DNA from: Pseudomonas sp. B21-028 | GTDB taxonomy: Bacteria; Pseudomonadota; Gammaproteobacteria; Pseudomonadales; Pseudomonadaceae | NCBI RefSeq assembly: GCF_024749045.1 | Contig: NZ_CP087184.1 | Span: 6,076,001 to 6,140,000, forward strand | Direction of reading: 5' to 3' | DNA: 64,000 nt | Shown: positions 9,379 to 18,815 of the stretch, one piece after another | Position numbering within the stretch: position 1 is the stretch's first letter | Layout: the number at the start of each line of letters is the position of its first letter | Notes under the pieces: model-generated | Told to the model about the DNA's origin: nothing | Seen by the model: the letters and a program-made list of their open reading frames with translations, nothing else | The model's database searches: none | Program-made: the position numbers and the translations under genes

Positions 9379-9702
9379 ATGGATCTGGTACTCGACCTGC
9401 TCGCCACCGTATCCCGCTGGAGCCGCAGCAACCTGTCGGAAATCTCCCTGGCACTGATCGGCTGCCTGCTGGTGCTGTTCGGCGCAGACATCAAGGCCTG
9501 GGTCGAACAACGCCTGGGCAGCATCGCCGGCGCGTTGCGCGTTCCACTGATCGCGCTGTTGTGCATGATTGGCAGCGGCGCGGCGCTGATCTACGCCACG
9601 CCGTGGGTGGTGCGGGGGCTGAGCCAGTTCAACAATTACAGCCTGGCACCGGTGCTGTTGGTGGTGCTGGTGTTGATCGGGGTGGTGGCGGATCGGCGCT
9701 GA
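9379..9702 (+). CDS. DUF3392 family membrane protein
   Basis: A 107-residue protein with three hydrophobic segments, at about residues 22-38, 55-75 and 88-104. The amphipathic LLATVSRWSRSNLSEISLAL start is typical of the DUF3392 family. The function is unknown. It follows hemW by 18 bp with a good AAGGAAA site and is probably the last gene of the metX-to-DUF3392 transcription unit, before a repeat pair. Confidence 0.88.
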   Translation: MDLVLDLLATVSRWSRSNLSEISLALIGCLLVLFGADIKAWVEQRLGSIAGALRVPLIALLCMIGSGAALIYATPWVVRGLSQFNNYSLAPVLLVVLVLIGVVADRR

Positions 9703-9733
9703 TAGCCCGGATACACCTGTGAGAGCAAGGCTC

Positions 9734-9845
9734 TGTGGGAGCAAAGCTTGCTCGCGACTACGGTAGGTCAGCCGCCAACAATCTCGACTGGTCTACCGCT
9801 GTCGCGAGCAAGCTTTGCTCCCACAGGTAAGGCCTTGCTCCCACA
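9734..9845. repeat. Paired REP-like element, family A variant
   Basis: Inverted arms at 9734-9758 and 9801-9825 carry the GGGAGCAAAGCTTGCTCGCG variant. A third truncated half-unit, CCTTGCTCCCACAG, follows at 9832-9845. The element lies between convergent DUF3392 and trmB genes. Confidence 0.8.
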
Positions 9846-9853
9846 GCTATCGC

Positions 9854-10579
9854 CTAGGACTGCTTCTCGAACTTCAGATCCCAGACCCCATGCCCAAGCC
9901 GCTCGCCACGGCGCTCGAACTTGGTAATCGGCCGTTCGGCCGGGCGTGGTACGTACTGGCCGTCTTCGGCGAGGTTGCGATAACCCGGGGCGACGTTCAT
10001 CACTTCCAGCATGTATTCGGCGTAGGGTTCCCAGTCGGTGGCCATGTGCAGCACACCGCCGACCTTCAACTTGCTGCGCACCAGCTCGGCGAACGAAGCC
10101 TGGACGATACGGCGCTTGTGGTGACGGCTCTTGTGCCACGGGTCCGGGAAGAACAGCATCAGCCGGTCCAGGCTGTTGTCGGCCACGCAACGGTTGAGCA
10201 CTTCGATGGCGTCACAATCGTAGACCCGCAGGTTGGTCAGCCCTTGGGTCAGGACGCCGTTGAGCAGCGCACCGACACCGGGACGGTGCACTTCCACGCC
10301 GATGAAATCCTGCTCCGGCGCGGCGGCGGCCATTTCCAGCAGCGAGTGGCCCATGCCGAAACCGATTTCCAGCGAGCGCGGGGCCGAGCGGCCGAACACC
10401 TGGTCGAAGTCCACCGGCGCATCGGCCAGCGGCAGGACGAACAGAGGGGCGCCCTGCTCCAGGCCGCGTTGCTGGCCTTCGGTCATGCGCCCGGCGCGCA
10501 TCACGAAACTCTTGATGCGGCGGTGTTGGCGCTCTTCGCCTTCGTCCGGCTGGACAGGCGTGTCATTCGATTCAGTCAT
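9854..10579 (-). CDS. trmB: tRNA (guanine-N7-)-methyltransferase
   Basis: A 241-residue SAM-dependent enzyme that methylates G46 in tRNA. The TrmB motifs [15 protein letters not shown], the VEVHRPGVG segment and [15 protein letters not shown] are all present; the last is the family signature. The ATG at 10579 is used; a TTG codon just before it is in frame but has no support. It lies 9 bp downstream of thiG on the same strand, and thiS-thiG-trmB is a conserved Pseudomonas order. Confidence 0.96.
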   Translation of the reverse strand: MTESNDTPVQPDEGEERQHRRIKSFVMRAGRMTEGQQRGLEQGAPLFVLPLADAPVDFDQVFGRSAPRSLEIGFGMGHSLLEMAAAAPEQDFIGVEVHRPGVGALLNGVLTQGLTNLRVYDCDAIEVLNRCVADNSLDRLMLFFPDPWHKSRHHKRRIVQASFAELVRSKLKVGGVLHMATDWEPYAEYMLEVMNVAPGYRNLAEDGQYVPRPAERPITKFERRGERLGHGVWDLKFEKQS

Positions 10580-10588
10580 CAATGGCTC

Positions 10589-11383
10589 TTACTTGATCAG
10601 ACCATCCAGCGGCGAAGAGGCGCTGGCGTAAAGTTTTTTCGGCATGCGGCCGGCGAGGTAGGCCAGGCGCCCGGCAACAATGGCGTGCTTCATGGCTTCG
10701 GCCATCAGGATCGGCTGCTGGGCGTGGGCGATGGCGGAGTTCATCAGCACCGCTTCGCAGCCCAGTTCCATGGCGATGGTGGCGTCGGACGCGGTACCGA
10801 CGCCAGCATCCACCAGCACCGGGATCTTGGCTTCTTCGAGGATGATCTGCAGGTTGTACGGGTTGCAGATCCCCAGGCCCGTACCGATCAGGCCGGCCAG
10901 TGGCATGACCGCGATGCAGCCGATTTCCGCCAGTTGCCGGGCGATGATCGGATCATCGCTGGTGTACACCATGACGTCGAAACCTTCCTTGACCAGGGTT
11001 TCGGCGGCCTTGAGGGTTTCGATCACGTTGGGGAACAGGGTCTTCTGGTCGGCCAGCACTTCCAGCTTCACCAGGTTGTGGCCATCGAGCAGCTCACGGG
11101 CCAGGCGGCAGGTACGCACGGCTTCGATGGCGTCGAAGCAGCCGGCGGTGTTGGGCAGGATGGTGTAGCGATCCGGCGGCAGGATATCCAGCAGGTTCGG
11201 TTCGCCCGGGTTCTGGCCGATGTTGGTCCGGCGCACCGCGACGGTGACGATCTCGGCGCCCGAAGCCTCGATGGCCAGGCGGGTTTCTTCCATATCGCGG
11301 TACTTGCCGGTACCTACCAGCAAGCGCGACTGGTAGGTACGACCGGCCAGGACGAAGGGCTTGTCGCTACGAACGATGCTCAT
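10589..11383 (-). CDS. thiG: Thiazole synthase ThiG
   Basis: A 264-residue TIM-barrel enzyme that joins 1-deoxy-D-xylulose 5-phosphate, dehydroglycine and ThiS-thiocarboxylate to form the thiazole moiety of thiamine. The Schiff-base lysine lies in the VKLEVLAD segment. The phosphate-binding C-terminal part, [14 protein letters not shown], is present. An AGAGGA ribosome site precedes the start. It follows thiS by 47 bp. No TPP riboswitch was recognised upstream of thiS. Confidence 0.97.
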   Translation of the reverse strand: MSIVRSDKPFVLAGRTYQSRLLVGTGKYRDMEETRLAIEASGAEIVTVAVRRTNIGQNPGEPNLLDILPPDRYTILPNTAGCFDAIEAVRTCRLARELLDGHNLVKLEVLADQKTLFPNVIETLKAAETLVKEGFDVMVYTSDDPIIARQLAEIGCIAVMPLAGLIGTGLGICNPYNLQIILEEAKIPVLVDAGVGTASDATIAMELGCEAVLMNSAIAHAQQPILMAEAMKHAIVAGRLAYLAGRMPKKLYASASSPLDGLIK

Positions 11384-11430
11384 GGGAAATCCTCTGTTGG
11401 GGTGAGGTTCTTGCGAAAATGCTGCGAAAC

Positions 11431-11631
11431 CTAGCCGCCGCCGATGGCGTGTACGACTTCAACCTGATCACCCTCGTTGAGGGCGGTGTCGGCGTGCTGG
11501 CTGCGTGGGACGATATCCAGATTGAGTTCCACCGCGACGCGGCGCCCGGTGAGATCCAGGCGGGTCAACAGGGCCGCAACGGTTTCACCGTCGGGCAATT
11601 CAAAGGGTTCGCCGTTCAACTGAATGCGCAT
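11431..11631 (-). CDS. thiS: Sulfur carrier protein ThiS
   Basis: A 66-residue ubiquitin-fold protein that ends in the required Gly-Gly motif (HAIGGG), where adenylation and thiocarboxylation occur for thiazole synthesis. The ATG at 11631 gives the family N-terminus [12 protein letters not shown]; six extra in-frame residues upstream are not conserved. It is directly upstream of thiG on the same strand. Confidence 0.95.
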   Translation of the reverse strand: MRIQLNGEPFELPDGETVAALLTRLDLTGRRVAVELNLDIVPRSQHADTALNEGDQVEVVHAIGGG

Positions 11632-11705
11632 GCCGGATGCCGCCATCATTTTTAGGGGCTGGCATTCTAGCCCGATCAGTCTGGGGGACCCAAGTCCCTT
11701 GGTCA

Positions 11706-11737
11706 GCTACAGGCTTCAGGCTTCAAGCTTCAAGCGG
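11706..11737. repeat. Short degenerate AGGCTTC/AAGCTTC repeats
   Basis: Tandem, imperfect heptamers (AGGCTTC, AGGCTTC, AAGCTTC, AAGCGGC, AAGTTGC) lie in the gap after thiS and run into the last codons of the DUF423 gene at 11730. Similar simple repeats are common between genes in Pseudomonas. No function is inferred. Confidence 0.45.
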
Positions 11738-12110
11738 CAAGTTGCAGGCGCCAGGCCGCCAGCCCCAGGCAGAGCCAGCCGATCAGGAACGCCAGGCCGC
11801 CGAACGGGGTGATGATGCCAAGTTTGCTGATGCCGGTCAGGGTGAGCAGGTAGAGGCTGCCGGAGAACAACAGAATACCGATCACGAATGAAATTCCGGC
11901 CCAGGTGACGATGCGCCCGGGGATGTGCGTGGCCAGCAGCGCAACGCCGAACAAGGCCAGGGTGTGCACCAATTGGTAGGTGACGCCGGTGTGGAAAATC
12001 GCCAGGTAATCGGCGCTCAGGCGGTTTTTCAGGCCGTGGGCGGCAAAGGCTCCGAGTGCCACGCCGGTGAAACCGAAAAAAGCAGCCAGCATCAGAAAGC
12101 TACGCAGCAT
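11730..12110 (-). CDS. DUF423 (YgdD family) membrane protein
   Basis: A 126-residue protein with four predicted membrane spans. The family signature LGAFAAHGLKNRLS is at residues 19-32, and TPFGGLAFLIGW is near the end. The function is unknown. The ATG at 12108-12110 begins MLRSFLML. It is divergent from mtgA, 73 bp away, so both promoters share this short interval. The last residues overlap a degenerate repeat, so the C-terminal tail may be variable between strains. Confidence 0.9.
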   Translation of the reverse strand: MLRSFLMLAAFFGFTGVALGAFAAHGLKNRLSADYLAIFHTGVTYQLVHTLALFGVALLATHIPGRIVTWAGISFVIGILLFSGSLYLLTLTGISKLGIITPFGGLAFLIGWLCLGLAAWRLQLAA

Positions 12111-12183
12111 GAGAACTCCAGTCAGACTCGGTGGACAGGGTCTGTATAATGGCCCGCTCGACGGGTTCGGCCAAGCCATCTCT

Positions 12184-12906
12184 ATGCTGCGTACATTGTT
12201 TCGACGATTCCTCAAAGCCCTGCTCTGGTTCGCCGTTGGCAGCGCAGTCCTGGTGCTGCTATTGCGTGTGGTGCCGCCGCCGTTCACGGCGCTGATGATC
12301 GAGCGCAAGGTTGAATCCTGGGTCGACGGCGACCCGATTGACCTGCAACGCACCTGGCAGCCCTGGGACCGGATCTCCGACAACCTCAAGGTCGCGGTGA
12401 TTGCCGGCGAAGACCAGAAATTCCCCGAACACTGGGGCTTCGACATCGGTGCGATCCAGGCCGCTTTCGCCCATAACGGACGCGGCGGCTCGATCCGGGG
12501 CGCCAGCACCCTCAGCCAGCAAGTCTCCAAGAACCTGTTCTTGTGGTCCGGCCGCAGTTGGCTGCGCAAAGGCTTCGAAGCCTGGTTCACCGCACTGATC
12601 GAGATACTCTGGCCCAAGCAGCGCATTCTTGAGGTGTACCTCAACAGCGTGGAGTGGGATGACGGCGTATTCGGTGCCGAAGCCGCCGCGCGACATCACT
12701 TCCGCGTTGGCGCCAACGCCTTGTCCCGCCAGCAGGCAAGCCTGCTGGCGGCGGTACTGCCCAACCCACGGAAATGGAGCGCCAGCCGCCCAAGCCCTTA
12801 TGTACTGCGACGGGCAAGCTGGATACGCCAGCAGATGAGCCAGTTGGGGGGCGACAGTTACCTGTTGGGACTCAATGATTCTCGGCGAGCGCCCTGGGCT
12901 CAATAG
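12184..12906 (+). CDS. mtgA: Monofunctional biosynthetic peptidoglycan transglycosylase
   Basis: A 240-residue family GT51 enzyme that polymerises lipid II into glycan strands. One N-terminal membrane anchor (residues about 11-30) is followed by the catalytic domain: Glu76 in AGEDQKFPEHWG, GGSIRGASTLSQQ, and the later QRILEVYLNSVEW motif. There is no transpeptidase domain, which sets it apart from class A PBPs. The ATG at 12184 fits the family length. It is followed by a repeat pair and a strong hairpin shared with convergent rpoH. Confidence 0.95.
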   Translation: MLRTLFRRFLKALLWFAVGSAVLVLLLRVVPPPFTALMIERKVESWVDGDPIDLQRTWQPWDRISDNLKVAVIAGEDQKFPEHWGFDIGAIQAAFAHNGRGGSIRGASTLSQQVSKNLFLWSGRSWLRKGFEAWFTALIEILWPKQRILEVYLNSVEWDDGVFGAEAAARHHFRVGANALSRQQASLLAAVLPNPRKWSASRPSPYVLRRASWIRQQMSQLGGDSYLLGLNDSRRAPWAQ

Positions 12907-12926
12907 CCGCCACACCACAGTTCCCT

Positions 12927-13015
12927 TGTGGGAGCGAGCCTGCTCGCGATAGCAGTGTGTCAGTCAGCAGTCATGTATCAGGTATACCGCTATCGCGAGC
13001 AGGCTCGCTCCCACA
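12927..13015. repeat. Paired REP-like element, family A
   Basis: Inverted arms with core GGGAGCGAGCCTGCTCGCG lie at 12927-12951 and 12991-13015. The pair lies downstream of mtgA and just before the mtgA/rpoH terminator. Confidence 0.85.
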
Positions 13016-13040
13016 GGGGATGGCTTGGGTCTGGAATGAA

Positions 13041-13073
13041 AACGCCCCGATCATCGCTGATCGGGGCGTTTTT
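13041..13073. terminator. Bidirectional rho-independent terminator between mtgA and rpoH
   Basis: A perfect 13-bp GC-rich stem (13041-13053 with 13058-13070) closes a 4-base TCGC loop. A T run on the plus side and an A run before the stem mean it can end transcription of both mtgA and the convergent rpoH. Confidence 0.9.
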
Positions 13074-13089
13074 CATTGCCGTTGCTCGG

Positions 13090-13944
13090 TTAAGCCGCAA
13101 TCGACAGCTTGAGCTTGTTCATCGCGCTTTTCTCAAGCTGGCGAATCCGCTCCGCCGACACGTTGTACTTCTGCGCCAGGTCGTGCAGCGTGGCCTTTTC
13201 CTCTGCCAGCCAGCGCTGGTAGAGGATGTCGCGACTGCGCTCGTCCAGCACTTCCAGGGCTTCGTGCAGGTTGGTGTTGGAGTTGTCGCTCCAGTCGGCG
13301 TCTTCCAGCTGACGCGCCGGATCATACCGGTGGTCTTCCAGGTAGTTGGCCGGCGACTGGAAGGCGCTGTCGTCGTCGGCTTCGGCGGCCGGGTCGAAGG
13401 CCATGTCCTGGCCGGTCAGGCGACTTTCCATCTCGCGGACTTCACGAGGCTCCACCCCCAGGCTTTCGGCTACCCGATGGACTTCTTCGTTGTTCAGCCA
13501 GGCCAGACGCTTTTTCTGGCTGCGCAGGTTGAAGAACAGCTTGCGCTGGGCCTTGGTGGTCGCGACTTTCACGATGCGCCAGTTGCGCAGGATGAACTCG
13601 TGGATTTCCGCCTTGATCCAGTGCACTGCGAACGATACCAGGCGCACACCCATTTCCGGGTTGAAGCGCTTGACCGCTTTCATCAGGCCAACGTTGCCTT
13701 CCTGGATCAGGTCGGCCTGGGCCAGCCCGTAACCGGAATAGCTGCGGGCGATATGTACGACAAAACGCAGGTGGGCGAGCACCATTTGCCGAGCCGCCTC
13801 AAGATCCTGCTCATAATAGAGACTCTCGGCCAGTTCACGCTCCTGCTCGGGTGTCAGCAAGGGAATGCTGTTCACCGTATGCACATAGGCCTCCAGGTTC
13901 GCACCCGGGACCAGAGCATACGCAGGTTGCAAAGAAGTGGTCAT
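13090..13944 (-). CDS. rpoH: RNA polymerase sigma-32 factor RpoH
   Basis: A 284-residue heat-shock sigma factor, the normal Pseudomonas length. Region 2 has [17 protein letters not shown]. The RpoH box QRKLFFNLR, specific to sigma-32, follows region 2.4. Region 4 ends with the helix-turn-helix [20 protein letters not shown]. The ATG at 13944 is preceded by GGAGG; a longer upstream reading has no family match. It lies 113 bp after ftsX in the conserved ftsY-ftsE-ftsX-rpoH order, with its own candidate promoter in that gap. Confidence 0.97.
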   Translation of the reverse strand: MTTSLQPAYALVPGANLEAYVHTVNSIPLLTPEQERELAESLYYEQDLEAARQMVLAHLRFVVHIARSYSGYGLAQADLIQEGNVGLMKAVKRFNPEMGVRLVSFAVHWIKAEIHEFILRNWRIVKVATTKAQRKLFFNLRSQKKRLAWLNNEEVHRVAESLGVEPREVREMESRLTGQDMAFDPAAEADDDSAFQSPANYLEDHRYDPARQLEDADWSDNSNTNLHEALEVLDERSRDILYQRWLAEEKATLHDLAQKYNVSAERIRQLEKSAMNKLKLSIAA

Positions 13945-13993
13945 ACGAAAAAACCTCCGACTCACATAACTCGTGCAGTTCAGCACTGCGAAA

Positions 13994-14020
13994 ATTGACC
14001 GGGAACCATAGGACAAGTTC
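13994..14020 (-). promoter_or_regulatory. Candidate extracytoplasmic-sigma (AlgU/RpoE-like) promoter for rpoH
   Basis: On the minus strand GAACTT at 14020-14015 is followed after 16 bases by TCAAT at 13998-13994. This resembles the GAACTT-N16-TCnnA pattern of AlgU/RpoE promoters. rpoH is a known RpoE/AlgU target in E. coli and P. aeruginosa. The -10 element is imperfect, so this is a candidate only. Confidence 0.4.
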
Positions 14021-14057
14021 CCACAAAAACCGAAAGGTCAATACGCGCAAAATGACT

Positions 14058-15080
14058 CTATTTTGGCGCAAGCTCACGCAAGTGGCGTGCGACCGCAATC
14101 CATGCACCGATATAACCCAACAGCACCGCGCCAAGCAAGAGCGACAGACCGTCGGCGACTGGCACTCCGGCCAGCGCGAAATCACTGCCGTACAAACCGG
14201 CCAGCCCCACTACCGCATCGTTCAGCCAGTCCAGGCCGAACGCCAATACACCCCAGGACAGGAGCCCGGCACCAAAGCCATACAGCGCGCCCATATAAAG
14301 GAAGGGTCTGCGCACATAACTGTCCGTGCCGCCGACGAGTTTAATCACTTCTATCTCGGTGCGGCGGTTTTCAATATGAAGACGAATGGTATTGCCTATC
14401 ACCAAAAGTAATGCAGACACCAGCAGCACCGTCAGACCGAAGACAAACCGGTCGCCGAGCTTGAGGATCGCCGCAAGACGCTCGACCCAGACTAAATCAA
14501 GTTGCGCCTGTTGTACCTTCGGCAACTCGGAAAGTCTTTGTCTTAATGCTTCAAGGGTCGGCTTGTCGACTTCCTTCGGCGTCACCAGCACCACGCCCGG
14601 CAATGGGTTTTCCGGCAGCTCCTTGAGCGCCTCGCCCAGGCCGGACTGCTGCTGGAACTCCTCAAGCGCCTGATCGCGGCCGATGTATTCGGCATCGGCC
14701 ACGCCCGGCATGGCTTTGATCTGCTCGCGCAACGCCTGGCCTTCGCCCGGCGTCGCTTCCAGTTGCAGGTACAGGGAAATCTGCGCCGCGCGCTGCCAGG
14801 AGCCTCCCAGGCGCTCCACATTATTCAGCAGTAATGACAGCCCCATCGGCAGGCTCAGGGCGACCGCCATGACCATGCAGGTGAAGAAACTGCCGATCGG
14901 CTGTTTACCCAGGCGTCGCAGGCTGTCGAGCAGGCTGGCGCGATGGCTTTCGATCCAGGCATGCAGCAGCGTGCTGAAGTCCGGGCCGTCGTCATCGTCG
15001 CGCTTTTTCTTTTGCGGTTGCGGGTCGGAGGCCTTCGGGGCCACGCGCTCGGCCACTTTCGGGCTGCGGGTTGCGCTCAT
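14058..15080 (-). CDS. ftsX: Cell division ABC transporter-like permease FtsX
   Basis: A 340-residue inner-membrane protein that works with FtsE to activate septal peptidoglycan hydrolases. A basic cytoplasmic N-terminus of about 75 residues precedes TM1 (around residues 67-86). A periplasmic loop of about 150 residues follows, and then three C-terminal spans. The MacB-like FtsX segment HIENRRTEIEVIKLVGG is present. Its ATG overlaps the ftsE stop by 4 bases. Confidence 0.96.
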   Translation of the reverse strand: MSATRSPKVAERVAPKASDPQPQKKKRDDDDGPDFSTLLHAWIESHRASLLDSLRRLGKQPIGSFFTCMVMAVALSLPMGLSLLLNNVERLGGSWQRAAQISLYLQLEATPGEGQALREQIKAMPGVADAEYIGRDQALEEFQQQSGLGEALKELPENPLPGVVLVTPKEVDKPTLEALRQRLSELPKVQQAQLDLVWVERLAAILKLGDRFVFGLTVLLVSALLLVIGNTIRLHIENRRTEIEVIKLVGGTDSYVRRPFLYMGALYGFGAGLLSWGVLAFGLDWLNDAVVGLAGLYGSDFALAGVPVADGLSLLLGAVLLGYIGAWIAVARHLRELAPK

Positions 15081-15748
15081 ACGCCAGCCTCCCCGTCACC
15101 GATCAAACGACCGCGCTGCAACGTGAGCATGCGGTGGCGCATGCGCGCGATCAGGGCCAGGTCGTGACTGGCGATCAACACACTGGTGCCCAAACGGTTG
15201 ATATCTTCGAATACGCCCATGATTTCCGCCGCCAGACGCGGGTCGAGGTTACCGGTAGGTTCGTCCGCCAGCAGCAAGGCCGGGCGATGAACGATGGCGC
15301 GGGCGATGCCGACGCGCTGCTGCTGGCCGGTGGACAGGTCGCCCGGGTACAGGTCGGTCTTGTCCGACAGGGCCACCCGCTCCAGGGCCGAATCCACCCG
15401 CTTGTTGATCTCGGCCTTGGACAGGCCGAGGATCTGCAAGGGCAACGCCACGTTGTTGAACACGGTGCGATCGAACAATAACTGGTGATTCTGGAACACC
15501 ACGCCAATCTGCCGCCGCAGGAAGGGGATCTGGGCGTTGCTGATGGTGCTCAGGTCCTGGCCGGCCAGCAGCAACTTGCCGGTGGTGGGCCGCTCCATTG
15601 CCAGCAGCAGGCGCAGCAATGTGCTTTTTCCGGCGCCGGAATGGCCGGTGACAAACAGAAACTCACCCCGACGCACCCGAAAGCTCAGCTCATGCAAGCC
15701 GACGTGACCGTTCGGATAGCGTTTACCGACCTGTTCGAAACGAATCAT
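15077..15748 (-). CDS. ftsE: Cell division ATP-binding protein FtsE
   Basis: A 223-residue ABC ATPase partner of FtsX. The Walker A motif GHSGAGKSTLLRLL is near residue 35, the signature LSTGQQQRVGIARA is near residue 135, and Walker B ALLLADEPTGNLD follows. It overlaps ftsY upstream and ftsX downstream by 4 bases each, so the three are translationally coupled. Confidence 0.97.
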   Translation of the reverse strand: MIRFEQVGKRYPNGHVGLHELSFRVRRGEFLFVTGHSGAGKSTLLRLLLAMERPTTGKLLLAGQDLSTISNAQIPFLRRQIGVVFQNHQLLFDRTVFNNVALPLQILGLSKAEINKRVDSALERVALSDKTDLYPGDLSTGQQQRVGIARAIVHRPALLLADEPTGNLDPRLAAEIMGVFEDINRLGTSVLIASHDLALIARMRHRMLTLQRGRLIGDGEAGV

Positions 15749-17115
15749 GAATGCTCCCGCTCGGCAAACAGTGCCTGGACAAAGGGCTCGGCTTCAAAGG
15801 TACGCAGGTCGTCGATGCCTTCGCCCACGCCGATGTAGCGGATGGGAAGGCCGAACTGCTTGGCCAGGGCGAAGATCACCCCGCCTTTGGCGGTACCGTC
15901 GAGCTTGGTCAGGGCCAGCCCGGTCAGTTCGACGGTCTGGTTGAATTGCTTGGCCTGGTTGATGGCGTTCTGGCCGGTACCGGCGTCCAGCACCAGCAGA
16001 ACCTCGTGGGGCGCGTCGGCATCGAGCTTGCCGATCACCCGGCGAACCTTCTTCAACTCTTCCATCAGGTTGTCTTTGGTGTGCAGGCGACCCGCCGTGT
16101 CGGCGATCAGCACGTCGATGCCACGGGCCTTGGCGGCCTGTACCGCGTCGAAGATCACCGAAGCGGAATCGGCACCGGTGTGCTGGGCAATCACCGGGAT
16201 CTTGTTGCGCTCGCCCCACACTTGCAGTTGCTCGACCGCCGCGGCGCGGAAGGTGTCGCCGGCGGCCAGCATGACCTTCTTGCCTTCAAGTTGCAGTTTC
16301 TTCGCCAGCTTGCCGATGGTGGTGGTCTTGCCGGCCCCATTGACGCCGACCACCAGGATCACGAACGGTTTGTTCTGCGAAGCGATCACCAGCGGCTGCT
16401 CCACCGGCTTGAGCAGGTTGCCCAGTTCGGCTTGCAAGGATTTGTACAGCGCGTCGGCATCGGTCAATTGTTTGCGCGCGACCTTCTGGGTCAGGCTCTG
16501 GATGATCACCGACGTCGCCTCGACGCCGACATCGGCGGTCAGCAGGCGCGTTTCGATGTCATCCAGCAATTCGTCGTCGATGACTTTCTTGCCCAGGAAC
16601 AGGCTGGCCATGCCTTCGCCAATGCTGGCGCTGGTCTTGGACAGGCCTTGCTTGAGGCGGGCGAAGAAACCGACCTTGCCCGACTCGGAGGAAGGCGCTG
16701 GCTCGACGATGGCCGGCGGGGCTTCGACAACCGGCTCCACAACAGATGGCGTCGGGGCTGGAATCGGCGGCGTGACATGGGGAGCCTGCGCATCCTCGAC
16801 CAATGCCACCGGCTCTTCCGCCACCGGCAGGGTCAGCCAGGGGCTCTGCCCGACGGGGGGCGTCAGTGGCTGCTCGACCGCCGGCGCGGCAACGGGCTCA
16901 GGCTCGGCCGGTTGCAGCACGGGTTCGGCCAGTGGCAGAACGATCGGCGCAGCCTCTTCGGCCACCGCCTCGGCGGCAGGTTCCGCGGCAGGCTCGGTCA
17001 GCGGTTGCGGCTGCTCGACGACGGTTTCCTGCGGCTTCTTGCGCAGCCATCCGAACAGGCCTTTTTTCTCGCCAGCTTCAGCTGGGGTCTTCTTGTCGTC
17101 GTTGGAACCAAACAT
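15745..17115 (-). CDS. ftsY: Signal recognition particle receptor FtsY
   Basis: A 456-residue SRP receptor GTPase that docks ribosome-nascent chains at the membrane. The N-terminal A domain (about residues 1-145) is acidic and rich in Pro, Ala, Val and Glu. The NG domain follows, with GVNGAGKTTTIGKLA (G1), DTAGRLHT (G3) and TKLDGTAKGG (G4/G5). It is the first gene of the ftsY-ftsE-ftsX cluster, with a 344-bp divergent promoter region upstream. Confidence 0.97.
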   Translation of the reverse strand: MFGSNDDKKTPAEAGEKKGLFGWLRKKPQETVVEQPQPLTEPAAEPAAEAVAEEAAPIVLPLAEPVLQPAEPEPVAAPAVEQPLTPPVGQSPWLTLPVAEEPVALVEDAQAPHVTPPIPAPTPSVVEPVVEAPPAIVEPAPSSESGKVGFFARLKQGLSKTSASIGEGMASLFLGKKVIDDELLDDIETRLLTADVGVEATSVIIQSLTQKVARKQLTDADALYKSLQAELGNLLKPVEQPLVIASQNKPFVILVVGVNGAGKTTTIGKLAKKLQLEGKKVMLAAGDTFRAAAVEQLQVWGERNKIPVIAQHTGADSASVIFDAVQAAKARGIDVLIADTAGRLHTKDNLMEELKKVRRVIGKLDADAPHEVLLVLDAGTGQNAINQAKQFNQTVELTGLALTKLDGTAKGGVIFALAKQFGLPIRYIGVGEGIDDLRTFEAEPFVQALFAEREHS

Positions 17116-17459
17116 GGAGGACGGCTATCTCACGGTAGCGACGCGCCACGAGGGCGCCTCGGTGATGAATATTCGATGCTGAACAGACTGCGTTTCATCC
17201 AGCTTGTTCACGCGCAACAGATTGTCGAAATGTCCCAAGGACACCTCATCGTCGATTTTTTCGAAGGACTGGCAAGGCATCGTCGGCGAAAACGCAGGGA
17301 TCCACGGAAAAACCCGATGCTTCTGCGCAAAACCCGGACAACCCTGGGCCGATAAAAGGCCCGATAGGCGTGGCCGCCAGTAAAACGGATCAGTATCCTA
17401 GCACCCTCTCGCCCGCCGACGCTAAGACCTAGCGGGCAGCCCAACAGGTTTAAACACGA
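17116..17459. other. Divergent intergenic region between ftsY and the M16 peptidase genes
   Basis: These 344 bases hold no convincing gene; open frames here lack codon bias and homologous motifs. They should carry the promoters of ftsY (minus) and of the peptidase pair (plus). A small hairpin GGGCC-N7-GGCCC is visible at 17348-17364. No clear -10/-35 pair stood out. Confidence 0.5.
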
Positions 17460-18815
17460 ATGAATGCTCTTGCCCGCCGCGTTGCTGGCCTGCTGTTCAG
17501 CACAGTTTGTCTGCCCCTTTCAGCCTTGGCTGCCGATGCACAACCCACCCATGAGTTCACCCTCGACAACGGCCTGAAGGTCGTGGTGCGCGAAGATCAT
17601 CGCGCGCCGGTGGTGGTTTCCCAGGTCTGGTACAAGGTCGGCTCCAGTTATGAGACGCCGGGCCAGACCGGTTTGTCCCACGCCTTGGAACACATGATGT
17701 TCAAGGGCAGCGAAAAAGTCGGCCCCGGCGAAGCGTCGCTGATCCTGCGGGACCTGGGTGCCGAGGAAAACGCCTTCACCAGCGATGACTTCACCGCTTA
17801 TTACCAGGTGCTGGCCCGGGATCGCCTGGGTGTGGCCTTCGAATTGGAAGCCGACCGCATGGCCAGCCTGCGCCTGCCGCCTGAAGAGTTCAGCCGCGAA
17901 ATCGAAGTCATCAAGGAAGAGCGCCGCATGCGCACCGACGACAAGCCGATGTCCAAGGCCTTCGAGCGCTTCAAGGCCATGGCTTATCCGGCCAGCGGCT
18001 ACCACACGCCCACCATCGGCTGGATGGCCGACCTGGAGCGCATGACCGTCCAGGAACTGCGCCACTGGTACGAATCCTGGTACGCGCCAAACAATGCCAC
18101 CCTGGTGGTGGTCGGCGACGTGACACCGGACGAGGTCAAGGCCCTGGCCCAGCGTTATTTCGGCCCGGTTGCCCGACGTGAAGTGCCGACGGCGAAAATT
18201 CCCCTGGAGCTGGCCGAACCCGGCGAACGCCAGATCACCCTGCATGTGCAGACCCAACTGCCCAGCCTGATGCTGGCCTTCAACGTGCCGAGCATCGCCA
18301 CCGCGACCGACAAGCGCTCGGTCAACGCCCTGCGGCTGATCTCGGCCCTGCTGGATGGCGGCTACAGCGGCCGGATTCCGACCCAGCTGGAGCGCGGGGA
18401 AGAGCTGTTGTCTGGCGGCTCGTCGAGCTATGACGCCTACACCCGTGGCGATACGCTGTTCACCTTGTCGGCGGCACCCAACACCCAGAAGAACAAGACC
18501 ATGGCCCAGGCCGAAGCCGGCCTGTGGCGCTTGCTCGATCAGTTGAAAACCACCGCCCCGACCGCCGCTGAGCTGGAGCGCGTCCGTGCCCAGGTAATCG
18601 CCGGCCTGGTCTACGAGCGCGACTCGATCACCAGCCAGGCCACCGCCATCGGCCAGCTGGAAACCGTCGGGCTGTCCTGGAAGCTGATGGACACCGAACT
18701 CGCCGAATTGCAAAGCGTGACCCCGCAAGACATCCAGAAGGCAGCCCAGCTGTATTTCACCCGCTCGCGCCTGAGCGTTGCGCACGTCCTGCCCGAGGAG
18801 AAAGCTCATGAGTGA
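17460..18815 (+). CDS. M16 family zinc metallopeptidase, catalytic member
   Basis: A 451-residue exported (signal peptide residues 1-25) pitrilysin/processing-peptidase-like protein. The inverted zinc motif HxxEH is intact at His74-Glu77-His78 (HALEH). The third ligand Glu lies in the VIKEERRM segment near residue 153, about 76 residues on, as in the family. The C-terminal inactive half has the usual R/Y substrate-binding positions. It overlaps the start of the next gene by 8 bases. The pair resembles YmxG/PqqL-type two-protein M16 enzymes in the periplasm; the substrate is unknown. Confidence 0.93.
   Translation: MNALARRVAGLLFSTVCLPLSALAADAQPTHEFTLDNGLKVVVREDHRAPVVVSQVWYKVGSSYETPGQTGLSHALEHMMFKGSEKVGPGEASLILRDLGAEENAFTSDDFTAYYQVLARDRLGVAFELEADRMASLRLPPEEFSREIEVIKEERRMRTDDKPMSKAFERFKAMAYPASGYHTPTIGWMADLERMTVQELRHWYESWYAPNNATLVVVGDVTPDEVKALAQRYFGPVARREVPTAKIPLELAEPGERQITLHVQTQLPSLMLAFNVPSIATATDKRSVNALRLISALLDGGYSGRIPTQLERGEELLSGGSSSYDAYTRGDTLFTLSAAPNTQKNKTMAQAEAGLWRLLDQLKTTAPTAAELERVRAQVIAGLVYERDSITSQATAIGQLETVGLSWKLMDTELAELQSVTPQDIQKAAQLYFTRSRLSVAHVLPEEKAHE

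Noticed and set aside
11384..11430. TPP riboswitch linked to thiS-thiG
   Set aside because: The gap is too short and lacks the CTGAGA core of the thi box; none was seen upstream of thiS either.
9815..11434. 539-codon plus-strand frame over trmB and thiG
   Set aside because: Antisense shadow crossing two well-supported genes.
15751..17355. 534-codon plus-strand frame over ftsY
   Set aside because: Antisense to FtsY, whose GTPase motifs are complete; the frame has no recognisable fold.
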